A stretch of DNA of 53,955 bases, from assembly GCA_017469945.1 (NCBI GenBank), contig JAFUFI010000035.1, positions 1-53,955 of the forward strand. The letters are read 5' to 3'. Each line of letters opens with the position of its first letter. The first letter of the stretch is position 1. This DNA comes from Lachnospiraceae bacterium. Its GTDB lineage: Bacteria; Bacillota; Clostridia; Lachnospirales; Lachnospiraceae. Positions 18,415 through 26,859 of this stretch are shown in pieces. The notes beneath the pieces are model-generated. The model was not told the origin of the DNA. It did no database searches and was given only the letters and a program-made list of their open reading frames with translations. The position numbers and the translations under genes are program-made.

Positions 18415-18443
18415 TTGACTTTACCTGAGAGTTAGTGTATCCT
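18415..18443 (+). promoter_or_regulatory. feoAB promoter
   Basis: TTGACT (18415-18420), 17-base spacer, TATCCT (18438-18443). The -10 box lies inside the first operator dyad. The start is expected near 18450, giving a ~240-base leader. Confidence 0.7.
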
Positions 18444-18468
18444 AACTATCGTGTTAGGAAAAACTAAC
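18430..18468 (+). promoter_or_regulatory. Tandem dyad operator at feoAB, probably a metal-dependent repressor site
   Basis: Two inverted repeats of the same design: AGTTAG-N6-CTAACT at 18430-18447, covering the -10 box, and GTTAG-N6-CTAAC at 18453-18468, over the start site. TTAG/CTAA half-sites with a six-base centre resemble DtxR/IdeR/MntR-family boxes. With the feo genes downstream, iron-dependent repression is the natural reading. The repressor gene is not in the window. Confidence 0.65.
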
Positions 18469-18574
18469 AAAAGATTAAAGAAACTAATCGTCACTTATAA
18501 GAAGTCTTTTGCAGATGACAGTCAGTGCTTAATATTGCTTATTTCTTTATATACATAGTTTTCTTCTCAAAAGG

Positions 18575-18601
18575 GCACTTCACTTTGTGGAGTGCTTTTT
18601 T
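18575..18601 (+). terminator. Terminator inside the feoAB leader
   Basis: GCACTTCAC pairs with GTGGAGTGC (9 bp, one G-U) with a TTT loop, then six T. It is about 125 bases after the promoter and 90 bases before feoA, so it could attenuate feoAB or end a short leader RNA. A GAAA-capped hairpin (18645-18660) lies between it and feoA. No ORF of convincing size lies upstream of it. Confidence 0.65.
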
Positions 18602-18690
18602 GAGGGAAAAAGTACTTGAGAAAATTTTTTATTAAAGGTATTTCGCTTTCGAAAGAAAGCTGAATATAAATAAAACGGAGGAAAGAGAAA

Positions 18691-18924
18691 ATGAGAAATC
18701 TTAGAGATCTAAAGGTTGGCTCTGAGGCAATCGTCAGCTCCATAAGCGGTGATGCCAGATATCTGAGCCGTATTACCTCAATCGGCATCACACCCGGATG
18801 CAGAGTAAGAATGCTGAAAAATGACAAAAACAGGCCACTCCTTATCTTTTCCAGAGATACGATGATCGCCCTGAACAAAAAGGAAAGTGAGAGTATTTTG
18901 ATCGAGGAGGTTAAAGCGGTATGA
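18691..18924 (+). CDS. feoA: Ferrous iron transport protein A
   Basis: 77 residues, the usual size of a stand-alone FeoA. A small SH3-like cytoplasmic protein with the conserved pattern SRITSIGITPGCRVRML followed by a basic stretch and a C-terminal LNKKESESILIEE. It is thought to assist the FeoB permease; its exact role is unsettled. GGAGG lies upstream of the ATG. The stop overlaps the feoB start (ATGA), typical of tight coupling. Confidence 0.93.
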   Translation: MRNLRDLKVGSEAIVSSISGDARYLSRITSIGITPGCRVRMLKNDKNRPLLIFSRDTMIALNKKESESILIEEVKAV

Positions 18925-20942
18925 TTAACGGAAAGAAAGTACTGGCTCTTTTAGGACAGCCTAATTCGGGAAAATCAACCCTTTTTAATTCACTGACGGG
19001 ACTAAAGCAGCATGTCGGTAACTGGCCCGGAAAGACGGTTGAAAAGAAAGAAGGATCCTTTATAAGAAACGGAGAGGAGATAATCGTAGCCGACCTTCCC
19101 GGTTCCTACAGCCTTTCGGCAAATTCCGATGAGGAGATGATAACAAGAGATTACATTGCCTCCGGAAAAGCGGACGCGGTATGTATCCTTGCAGACAGCT
19201 CGCAGCTTGAAAGAAGTTTGTTTATGCTGGCTGACTATGCCGGAATACAGGTACCCTGTTTCCTTGTGCTTAACCTTGCCGATGTGGCGAAGGACCAAGG
19301 AAAAGAAATAAATATAAAGGCACTTGCAGAAAAGCTGTCAATTCCTGTTTGTCTTTTATCTGCGCCTGATTCTAAAAACTATGAAAGCTTTTATAAGTGC
19401 CTTGATGAAGCCTTTGATAAAAAGACGCTTCTTGACTCTGCGGCTCTTGAAAAGGCATACGAAGCCATCGAAGGATACAGCGAACTTAAGAGCATTATCC
19501 CCGATGACGCTATAAAGGGATATTCATCCGCCTGGCTTTCGGCGAAGGTGATAGAGGGGGATAAGGCAGCCTGCGAAAAGATAATACCTCTTTTGAACCC
19601 CGAATCAAAAAGAAAGTACGAAGCTGTGGTAGCTAAGATCCAAAAAGGATCTGTACTTACCGGACAGTGCAAATTTGCATGGATAGATGACCTGCTTTCA
19701 GGCGTAGTAAACAAGGTTCAAAAAAAGGCTGAGTTTACAAAGTTTGACAAGGCTATAACGCACAAAGTATGGGGAAAACCATTGGTTATCCTTATTGTAA
19801 TAGGAGGACTCCTTGCTTCCTTTATCCCGGCTCTTCCTTTTATGGGAATCGGAATGGGAATTTCGGCTTTGATAGCGCCTTTACAGGAAGCACTTCTCGG
19901 AGCTGGAGCGCACCCTATAGTTACCGGAATCATCTGCAACGTTGTTATCCAGTCCGTAGCCTATATAGTTCAGATGCTGGGATTTGTATTTGGTGTAACT
20001 TTTGTATTCGGTCTTTTAGAGGAAGTCGGAATTATGGCGAGAGTCTCCTACGTATTTGACAATACTATGGCGAGATTCGGACTTCAGGGAAAATCGGTTA
20101 TGCCTTGTCTTGTAAGCTTTGGATGCACTATGGGCGGCGCAGCGGGTGCAAGAGTAATCGACAACTGGGGACAGAAGGTGCTTACAATAGCCATCGCCTG
20201 GGCGGTACCCTGCGGAGCGGCCTGGTCAATTATTCCGATGCTTGCATCAAACTTCTTTGGAGCCGGAGCGGTTATCATAATAGTCGCTATACTTCTTATA
20301 ATGATCCTCCACATGTTTGTAACCGCGAATATTTTTGGAAGGATTCTTGTAAAAAAAGAAGACAGATACGGAATGATAATGGAACTTCCTCCTTATCACA
20401 AACCTAAGGTAGGAGCTCTCCTTCGTTACGTCCTCGGAAGAACAAAAGACACATTCCTCAGAGTAATGAAGGTTATTATTCCAATCTGCCTTATATTCTG
20501 GCTTTTGTCATATACGGCTACAGGTCTTCCGGAAAACACCATCCTTTATAAGATTGGAAGCTTTATAGAGCCTGTAACTAAAGTGTTTGGATTAAACTGG
20601 AAGCTCTTTACCGCATTCATCGCTTCCTCGGTAGGAAAGGAAGGCGCGGTCGGTGTCCTCTCGGCGCTTTATGCAAATACCGGAACCATCTACGGAGCAG
20701 TAGTGGGAACAAATGCGGCAAACGATATCCAGACCCTTCTTGCGGTTATTCCGAAGGCCGAGGCGCTGGCGTTTATGTTTGCCATAACATTTAACGTTCC
20801 CTGTATTGTAGCTCTTGCGGCTACTTACCAGGAGACCCACTCCGCAAAATGGACTGCGATAATATCTGTTTACTACACGATATTCGCCTTGATCCTTGCA
20901 TTTATCGCATACCATATAGGCCTTCTTATCTGGCCGGTATAA
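18921..20942 (+). CDS. feoB: Ferrous iron transporter B (GTPase-permease)
   Basis: 673 residues. The N-terminal G domain has G1 GQPNSGKST (~12-20), G3 DLPGSYSLS and G4 NLAD (the usual NxxD), then a helical insulation domain (~170-270). The membrane domain has two Gate motifs: GFVFGVTFVFGLLEEVGIMARVS-like and a C-terminal VGKEGAVGVLSALYAN, and ends with helices at LAFIAYHIGLLIW. It imports Fe2+. The gene overlaps feoA by four bases. There is no feoC. Its stop abuts directly the stop of the convergent pepD gene. Confidence 0.97.
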   Translation: MINGKKVLALLGQPNSGKSTLFNSLTGLKQHVGNWPGKTVEKKEGSFIRNGEEIIVADLPGSYSLSANSDEEMITRDYIASGKADAVCILADSSQLERSLFMLADYAGIQVPCFLVLNLADVAKDQGKEINIKALAEKLSIPVCLLSAPDSKNYESFYKCLDEAFDKKTLLDSAALEKAYEAIEGYSELKSIIPDDAIKGYSSAWLSAKVIEGDKAACEKIIPLLNPESKRKYEAVVAKIQKGSVLTGQCKFAWIDDLLSGVVNKVQKKAEFTKFDKAITHKVWGKPLVILIVIGGLLASFIPALPFMGIGMGISALIAPLQEALLGAGAHPIVTGIICNVVIQSVAYIVQMLGFVFGVTFVFGLLEEVGIMARVSYVFDNTMARFGLQGKSVMPCLVSFGCTMGGAAGARVIDNWGQKVLTIAIAWAVPCGAAWSIIPMLASNFFGAGAVIIIVAILLIMILHMFVTANIFGRILVKKEDRYGMIMELPPYHKPKVGALLRYVLGRTKDTFLRVMKVIIPICLIFWLLSYTATGLPENTILYKIGSFIEPVTKVFGLNWKLFTAFIASSVGKEGAVGVLSALYANTGTIYGAVVGTNAANDIQTLLAVIPKAEALAFMFAITFNVPCIVALAATYQETHSAKWTAIISVYYTIFALILAFIAYHIGLLIWPV

Positions 20943-22403
20943 TTATTTCTCTTCGATAAGAGCTCTTACAAATTCGTAAACTCTTCTTGAGGAGGAGATA
21001 TAGAGCTTTTCCTCGGTGGTATGAATGTCCTTCATATCGGGGCCGATGGAAACGCAGTCAAGATCCTTTATCTTGTTTCCTAAAAGTCCGCATTCGAGGC
21101 CTGCATGAATGGCTTTGAGTGCGGGCTTTTTGCCGTACATCTTTTCAAAGAGACCCATCATCTTTTCTCTTAAAGGAGAGTCTGCTCTGTAAGCCCATCC
21201 GGGATAATTTCCGCTTGTTACCGTCTCGCCTCCGAAGGTCTTTGCAAGAAGAACGGTCTTTTCGGTAAGCTCATTCTTGGCGCTCTCTACGCTGCTTCTG
21301 ATAGAAAAGGTTGTGTGAACAACCTGTGCGCCTTCTTTTTCGGTAAGTTCGATGATGCCAAGGTTAAGGGAAGTCTCTACGAGCCCTTCGATATCTCCGC
21401 TCATAGTCTGAACGCCGTTAGGGCAGGTAAAGATAAACTTTAAAGCACCCTCTGCATCAAAAAGCTTTGCATTTTCAACGGGGGAAGTTTTCTTAACTTT
21501 TACGTAGAGGTCCGGATCTTTTGACGCAAATTCTTTCTTTACGTCATTTTCGAAAGAAGATACAAACTTTTCAAAAGATTCACCGTCTTTTACAGCTACA
21601 GTCAGGTTAGTAACTCTGGGGATAGCATTGTCCGCAAGTCCGCCCTTTAAAGAGGAGATATATACTTTGTCTTTTCCAGGCTGTTCGTAGGATATAAGGA
21701 GTCTGCCCGTAAGCTTATTTGAGTTTGCTCTTCCTTTGATGATCTCTTCGCCGGAATGTCCTCCGAGGAGACCGCCGATTTCTACCTCATAAAAGCTGAG
21801 TCCGTCAGCAGAAACTTCCTTTACCGGGAAATATGCATTAAGTCTGAGGCCGCCCGCGCAGCTTGTAAGGAATATTCCCTCATCCTCGGAGTCAAGGTTT
21901 AAGAGTCTGTTTCCTTTAAGCATAGAAAGGTCGATGCCTGCAGCACCTTCCATACCGGTTTCTTCATTGGTAGTAAATACAACCTCAAGACGAGGGTGCT
22001 TTAAGGTTTCGTCATCTAGAAGAGCAAGTCCCGAAGCAACGGCAATCCCGTCATCGCCTCCTAAGGAGGTGCCTTCGGCATAGATATAATCTTCCTTTTC
22101 GTTTATGGCCACCTTGAGGGGTTCTTTTTTCATATTGATATTAAGCTCCGGCTTATGCACCGCAACCATATCCATATGTCCCTGAATGATAAGAGGGGGC
22201 TCGTTTTCGTACCCCGGGGTAGCTTCTTTTATAATGATGACATTCTTAAGATCGTCCTGATAAGTCTCTAAGCCGCGATCTTTGCCAAAAGCGGCAAGAT
22301 AATCGCTGATTGCATCCACGTTGTAAGAGCCGTGAGGAATCTTTGTAAGTTCCTCGAAATAGTAGAAAAGCTTTGATGGTTCAAGATTAGATAAAACGCC
22401 CAT
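20943..22403 (-). CDS. pepD: Aminoacyl-histidine dipeptidase (M20 family)
   Basis: 486 residues, standard length for PepD, a cytoplasmic di-zinc dipeptidase with broad specificity. Visible M20 motifs: QGHMDMVA (metal-binding His and the Asp after it), GTSLGGDDGIAVA (bridging Asp), TTNEETGMEGA (catalytic Glu pair), LDSEDEG, and a late HAGLECGLLG containing the last metal His. A lid/dimerisation domain interrupts the catalytic one. The start is supported by AAAGGA nine bases upstream. It is the only large minus-strand gene here and converges on feoB with no intergenic base. Confidence 0.93.
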   Translation of the reverse strand: MGVLSNLEPSKLFYYFEELTKIPHGSYNVDAISDYLAAFGKDRGLETYQDDLKNVIIIKEATPGYENEPPLIIQGHMDMVAVHKPELNINMKKEPLKVAINEKEDYIYAEGTSLGGDDGIAVASGLALLDDETLKHPRLEVVFTTNEETGMEGAAGIDLSMLKGNRLLNLDSEDEGIFLTSCAGGLRLNAYFPVKEVSADGLSFYEVEIGGLLGGHSGEEIIKGRANSNKLTGRLLISYEQPGKDKVYISSLKGGLADNAIPRVTNLTVAVKDGESFEKFVSSFENDVKKEFASKDPDLYVKVKKTSPVENAKLFDAEGALKFIFTCPNGVQTMSGDIEGLVETSLNLGIIELTEKEGAQVVHTTFSIRSSVESAKNELTEKTVLLAKTFGGETVTSGNYPGWAYRADSPLREKMMGLFEKMYGKKPALKAIHAGLECGLLGNKIKDLDCVSIGPDMKDIHTTEEKLYISSSRRVYEFVRALIEEK

Positions 22404-22457
22404 ATTTAAGTCCTTTCAACTGTGTCTCAAAAAATCGTTAAAAAATTATCAAATAAA

Positions 22458-22487
22458 TGACACAGAAAATAAATTTAGTAGTATAAT
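22458..22487 (+). promoter_or_regulatory. Promoter of the alpha/beta hydrolase gene
   Basis: TATAAT at 22482-22487 with TGACAC 18 bases upstream. The -10 box overlaps an ATG at 22486, so that ATG cannot be translated from this promoter; this decides the downstream start at 22534. Confidence 0.6.
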
Positions 22488-22533
22488 GGTTAATCATACA
22501 CCAACATTAAGAACAATTCAAACGAGGTTACAG

Positions 22534-23466
22534 ATGATTTTTACCAATAATGCTCTTGGCGTCATCCTTATAGTGGCTGCAGTGCTTATCCTTCTTTGTC
22601 TTTTATTTATTGTTATATTTGCCATAGGCCTTGCTAGGATGGTTGCCTACCCGCATATCATCTCGATTCCTGACGAGATTAAGTACGAAAAAGATAAGGG
22701 GATGTGGAAGGATTTCGATGATCTTTCAAAAGAGGAGTTTAAGATCGCATCCTACGACGGATATGAGCTTAACGCCATTTATATACCGGCTGATGAAAAG
22801 AGCGATAAATATGTCATCATATCCCACGGTTACAGCGGATGCAGATTGGGAAGCGTCAAGTATCTCCATCTTTTCAGACGCCTCGGTTTTAATGCCGTAA
22901 TGTACGATGACAGAGGACACGGAGACAACGAAAAGACCTATTGCACTATGGGCTTTAGGGAGAGCAGGGATCTTATAAGCGTAATAGATTATGTATACGG
23001 AAGATTCGGAGATGATATACTCCTCGGGCTTCACGGAGAGTCTATGGGATCGGGACTTACAAATACCGCTCTCAAGTACTCACCAAAGGTTAGTTTTATC
23101 GTAAGCGACTGCGGATATGCAGACCTCCCGGAGCTTTTAAAGTATCTTGTAAGCCATAACCTGCATCTGCCCGGATTTTTGGAGAAGGCTGCGGGCATCG
23201 CTTCAAAGCTTATTTATAAATACAATTTTAAAGAAGTTAAGCCCATCGAGCAGATAAAAAACAACGAAATTCCCATCTGCTTTTTCCATGGAGAGGATGA
23301 CGATTTCATCCCCTGCGAGCACGCAAAAAAGATGTATGAGGCGAATAAGGGTTATAAGGAGCTTTATATAGTACCCGGAGCCGGACATGCTATGTGCGTT
23401 ATCATGGATGAGGAAGCTTATTATTCCAATGTTAAAGGCTTTTTAAGCCGGATCGGGGTTATTTAG
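22534..23466 (+). CDS. Membrane-anchored alpha/beta hydrolase
   Basis: 310 residues from the ATG at 22534, which has GAGG six bases upstream; the longer frame from 22486 begins inside the promoter. One N-terminal membrane helix (residues ~8-34) and no cleavage motif suggest a signal anchor. The hydrolase fold shows the oxyanion strand ISHGYSG, nucleophile elbow LHGESMGSG (G-x-S-x-G), acidic residue in FHGEDDDFIP and catalytic His in GAGHAM. It resembles the YqkD/BAAT-like group of uncharacterised serine hydrolases; the substrate is unknown. Downstream, the hydrogenase gene begins 64 bases later. Confidence 0.87.
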   Translation: MIFTNNALGVILIVAAVLILLCLLFIVIFAIGLARMVAYPHIISIPDEIKYEKDKGMWKDFDDLSKEEFKIASYDGYELNAIYIPADEKSDKYVIISHGYSGCRLGSVKYLHLFRRLGFNAVMYDDRGHGDNEKTYCTMGFRESRDLISVIDYVYGRFGDDILLGLHGESMGSGLTNTALKYSPKVSFIVSDCGYADLPELLKYLVSHNLHLPGFLEKAAGIASKLIYKYNFKEVKPIEQIKNNEIPICFFHGEDDDFIPCEHAKKMYEANKGYKELYIVPGAGHAMCVIMDEEAYYSNVKGFLSRIGVI

Positions 23467-23530
23467 ATTTATCCGGGAGTAGGATGCGAAACCGTATATA
23501 AGTTATTTTTTGTACTAAGGAAGAGAAACT

Positions 23531-24982
23531 ATGTTTGCTGATGAAAATGTTATCAGAGTAAAGCACGAAATCCTCGAAGAGGTTGCAAAGCTTGCTTTTG
23601 CGGGTGAGCTTGAAGAGAAAAAGGGAGATCTCCCCTATAAGTTGCACAAAGGTCCCAAGCCCCAGTACAGGTGCTGTATCTACAGAGAAAGGGAGATTAC
23701 AAGAGAAAGAATAGAGCTTGCCATCGGAAGGACTCTTTCCGGAAACAGCGAGAAAAATATAATCCAGGTTATCAGATCGGCCTGTGAGGACTGTCCGATC
23801 TCCAGCTATACCGTTACCGAAAACTGCCAGAACTGTATGGGTAAGGCCTGCGTCAACGCCTGCAGATTCGGCGCCGTTGAGCCGGGAAGAGATCGTTCAC
23901 ATATCGATGCACAGAAATGCAAAGAATGCGGAAGATGTGCTGAGGCCTGCCCTTACAATGCTATTGCGCATCTCGTAAGACCCTGCAAGAATTCATGTCC
24001 CGTCGGTGCGATCAGTTATGACGAGGACGGTATCTCCGTTATCGATGAGAGCAAGTGCATCAGATGCGGAAAGTGTATCCACAGCTGCCCCTTCGGCGCA
24101 ATCGGATCAAAGACCTTTATAGTACCGGTTATTGAAGCACTAAAGTCGGACAAGAAAGTTTACGCTATCGTAGCACCTGCTTCGGAAGGAATGTTTGGAC
24201 CGGACAGAGGTTTTGCAAGCTGGGAAAAGGCGATGAAGGAAATTGGCTTTGACGGCTTTTACGAGGTTGGAGTCGGAGCGGATATGACCGCTTACGCCGA
24301 GGCAAAGGAGTGGCTTGAAGCTGTTAAAGAAGGAAAGAATAAAGTTACAAGCTGCTGCCCCGCATTTGTAAACTTTATAAAGAGACATTTCTCGGATCTT
24401 GAGGGACTTATCTCAAATACGGTAAGCCCTATGTGCGCTACATCAAGGATGATAAAAAGAGATCATCCCGGTGCGGTGGTGGTATTTATCGGACCTTGCA
24501 TCGCCAAAAAGTCAGAGATAGTTGACGAAAATATCGAGGGTAATGCCGATTACGTTCTCACATACAGTGAGATCCGTGCTATAATGCGTGCAAAAGGTGT
24601 AAGACTCGAGCCCTGCGATAATCCGTATACCCAGCAGGCTTCCGTCTACGGAAAGAGATTCGGAAATGCAGGAGGCGTTACTGCGGCAGTACTTGAGAGC
24701 ATGAAAGAGATGGGATGCGAAGAGACTCCCTTGGTATACAAGGCCGACGGAATCTTAGAATGCAAGAAAGCCCTTCTTTTAATGAGAGCCGGAAAGCTCC
24801 CGGAGAACTTTATCGAGGGAATGGTGTGCGAGGGAGGCTGCGTAGGCGGTCCCAGCGCGTACAGCAAGGAGGTTTCCGCAAAGAGATACAGAGACGATAT
24901 GATCTCTAAGGCCGATGACAGGAAGATCGCTGAAAATCTTGACAATTATTCTGCGGCGGATATCGATATGGAAAAGGCATAA
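23531..24982 (+). CDS. [FeFe] hydrogenase, monomeric, group-B-like
   Basis: 483 residues. The H-cluster signatures are L1 TSCCPAF (Cys275, Cys276), L2 IGPCIAKKSE (Cys323) and L3 EGMVCEGGCVGG (Cys433, Cys437). L1 Phe in place of Trp and L2 starting GPC rather than MPC point to the group B enzymes instead of the classical group A. N-terminal ferredoxin-like cysteine clusters include CQNCMGKACVNAC, CKECGRCAEACP and CIRCGKCIHSCP, plus CEDCP and CKNSCP. There is no signal peptide, so it is cytoplasmic; it likely exchanges electrons with ferredoxin. The maturases HydE/F/G are not nearby. The catalytic direction in the cell is not established for group B. Confidence 0.9.
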   Translation: MFADENVIRVKHEILEEVAKLAFAGELEEKKGDLPYKLHKGPKPQYRCCIYREREITRERIELAIGRTLSGNSEKNIIQVIRSACEDCPISSYTVTENCQNCMGKACVNACRFGAVEPGRDRSHIDAQKCKECGRCAEACPYNAIAHLVRPCKNSCPVGAISYDEDGISVIDESKCIRCGKCIHSCPFGAIGSKTFIVPVIEALKSDKKVYAIVAPASEGMFGPDRGFASWEKAMKEIGFDGFYEVGVGADMTAYAEAKEWLEAVKEGKNKVTSCCPAFVNFIKRHFSDLEGLISNTVSPMCATSRMIKRDHPGAVVVFIGPCIAKKSEIVDENIEGNADYVLTYSEIRAIMRAKGVRLEPCDNPYTQQASVYGKRFGNAGGVTAAVLESMKEMGCEETPLVYKADGILECKKALLLMRAGKLPENFIEGMVCEGGCVGGPSAYSKEVSAKRYRDDMISKADDRKIAENLDNYSAADIDMEKA

Positions 24983-25052
24983 TCTGCCCTTCCTTTAAAA
25001 AGATAAATATGGCTTAAGCCGGATAAGATAGTAGGGAAAGAAGGAAAAGAGA

Positions 25053-26042
25053 ATGAAAAAAAGAATAATGGCTAAGGTACTTTCCGCAGTCTGCATGGTC
25101 ACTCTTGTCTGCGGAATGCTCTCGGGATGCGGTAGCAAAAAAGATGAAACTTTGGTCAAAGTCGGAGCTATGAGCGGACCTACCGCTATGAGTATGGTAA
25201 AAATCATGGAGGATGCCGCAAACGGACAGTCATTGTGCAATTATGAGTTTGGTGAGCTGGCTGCGGATGCATCCGCGTTTGTTGCGCCCATCGCAAAGGG
25301 AGAGCTTGATATAGCCTGTATCCCCTCAAACCTTGCCTCAGTTATTTACAACAAGACAGAGGGAGGAGTTGTGGTACTTGCCACATGTAATCTTGGTGTG
25401 CTTAATGTAGTAGCCAAAGATGACAGTATCGCTGCAGTTTCAGATCTTGCCGGAAAGAAGATTTATATGACCGGAGAAGGCGCCGTACCCGAGTTTACGG
25501 TAAGATATATCTTATCGAAAAACGGCCTTGATTTTGACAGGGACATAGAGGTTATCTGGTGCGCTGATACAACCGAGGCTCTTTCATATATCAAGGCAGA
25601 TGAAGCCGCAGTAGCTGTTCTTCCCCAGCCCTTTGTTACCGCAGCCTGTGCGCAGGTAGAGGGACTTAAGCCTGTGATAGATCTTAATGACGCATGGAGC
25701 GAGGCTTCAGACGGCGGAAATATCGTTACCGGAGTAGTTTTGGCAAGAAAAGAATTCGTAGAAAGCCATCCAAAGGTTATAGAGAATTTCCTTAAGGAGT
25801 ATGAGCTTTCAGTTGCCTTCGCAAATGAAAATACAGAGGAGGCTGCGGCTCTTATCGAAAAGTACGGCATCGTTGCAAAGGCTGCCATAGCGCAGAAAGC
25901 TCTTCCGGGGTGCAACTTAACCTGCAAGACGGGGGATGAGCTCAAGACTTATCTCGAGGGATACTTAAGCGCGCTTTACGGATTAAACCCCGCAAGTGTC
26001 GGCGGACAGCTTCCTGCAGACGACTTCTATTTCAGCAAATAA
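25053..26042 (+). CDS. ABC transporter substrate-binding lipoprotein (NitT/TauT type)
   Basis: 329 residues with an N-terminal lipoprotein signal: MKKRIMAKV, a hydrophobic core and lipobox LSGC with Cys26 as the lipidated residue, so it is anchored outside the membrane. The mature part has the NMT1/SsuA-like pattern: VKVGAMSGPTAMSM at the start, a mid-protein DLAGKKIYMTGEGAVPEF hinge segment and a late LARKEFVESHPKVIENFL helix. Members bind sulfonates, nitrate, thiamine precursors and related anions; the ligand here is unknown. GGAAAAGAG precedes the ATG. The permease gene starts seven bases downstream. Confidence 0.85.
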   Translation: MKKRIMAKVLSAVCMVTLVCGMLSGCGSKKDETLVKVGAMSGPTAMSMVKIMEDAANGQSLCNYEFGELAADASAFVAPIAKGELDIACIPSNLASVIYNKTEGGVVVLATCNLGVLNVVAKDDSIAAVSDLAGKKIYMTGEGAVPEFTVRYILSKNGLDFDRDIEVIWCADTTEALSYIKADEAAVAVLPQPFVTAACAQVEGLKPVIDLNDAWSEASDGGNIVTGVVLARKEFVESHPKVIENFLKEYELSVAFANENTEEAAALIEKYGIVAKAAIAQKALPGCNLTCKTGDELKTYLEGYLSALYGLNPASVGGQLPADDFYFSK

Positions 26043-26048
26043 CAGATT

Positions 26049-26813
26049 ATGAAGGACAAGAGGACATCCGAAAAAAAATCTATTCTTTATAAAGCTTTAT
26101 CAATAGCCACCGCGCTGCTTCTCTGGCAGCTGGTGGCGCTTTTGGTGGATAGCGATATCCTGCTTGTAGGCCCATGGCAGGTCTTAAAAAGGCTCTTTTT
26201 CATTTGGCGTGAAGACGGGTTTTTAACTGCCGTGGGCTTTAGCTTACTCCATATATTCGGAGGTTTTTTACTTGGCATTGTATTAGGGCTTATCCTCGCC
26301 TGCCTTGCCGCAAGATATAAAGCCGTAAAGATTTTCTTATGGCCCTATATGGCTTCCATAAAATCGGTGCCTGTTGCTTCTTTTGTTGTTATCTGTCTGG
26401 TATGGCTCTCGCCTGCGAGGCTTTCTGTATTTATATCCTTTTTGATCGTTCTTCCCATCATGTACCAAAATACGCTTACTGCAATAGAGGGACTTGATAG
26501 GTCTCTTACGGATCTGGCAAAGCTTGAAAAATTATCTTATCCGAGGGCACTTAAGGAAATCTTTCTTCCGAGTATCGCTCCTCAGATAAAGTCAAGCGCC
26601 TCACTATGCGCCGGAATAGCATGGAAGGCGGGAATTGCCGCAGAGGTGATCGGAACGCCGCATTTTTCCATTGGCCGAAAGCTCTATCTTGCAAAGACCT
26701 ATCTTGCGACGGACGATCTTCTTGCATGGACGGTTATAGTCGTACTTGTGAGCATACTTTTTGAGAAGTTTTTTGTACTTGTTATAGGGAAGATTTTGGG
26801 AGAGTCTGATTGA
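26049..26813 (+). CDS. ABC transporter permease (NitT/TauT type)
   Basis: 254 residues, about six membrane helices, of the SsuC/TauC kind. The cytoplasmic EAA loop that contacts the ATPase is recognisable around LTDLAKLEKLSYPRALKEIF, followed by LPSIAPQIKSS. The segment AGIAWKAGIAAEVIG is typical of this subfamily. It follows the binding protein by six bases and is clearly cotranscribed. No ATP-binding subunit is encoded before or after it: the next gene is a diguanylate cyclase. The system must borrow an ATPase encoded elsewhere, or the operon has lost it. Confidence 0.87.
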   Translation: MKDKRTSEKKSILYKALSIATALLLWQLVALLVDSDILLVGPWQVLKRLFFIWREDGFLTAVGFSLLHIFGGFLLGIVLGLILACLAARYKAVKIFLWPYMASIKSVPVASFVVICLVWLSPARLSVFISFLIVLPIMYQNTLTAIEGLDRSLTDLAKLEKLSYPRALKEIFLPSIAPQIKSSASLCAGIAWKAGIAAEVIGTPHFSIGRKLYLAKTYLATDDLLAWTVIVVLVSILFEKFFVLVIGKILGESD

Positions 26814-26859
26814 GATAAAGGCAAATGCATGGTATTATAAAAAGCAGGTGGAAGTAAAC

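Noticed and set aside
22486..22533. N-terminal extension of the alpha/beta hydrolase from the first ATG
   Set aside because: That ATG overlaps the -10 box, so it would lie upstream of the transcription start; the ATG at 22534 has a ribosome binding site.
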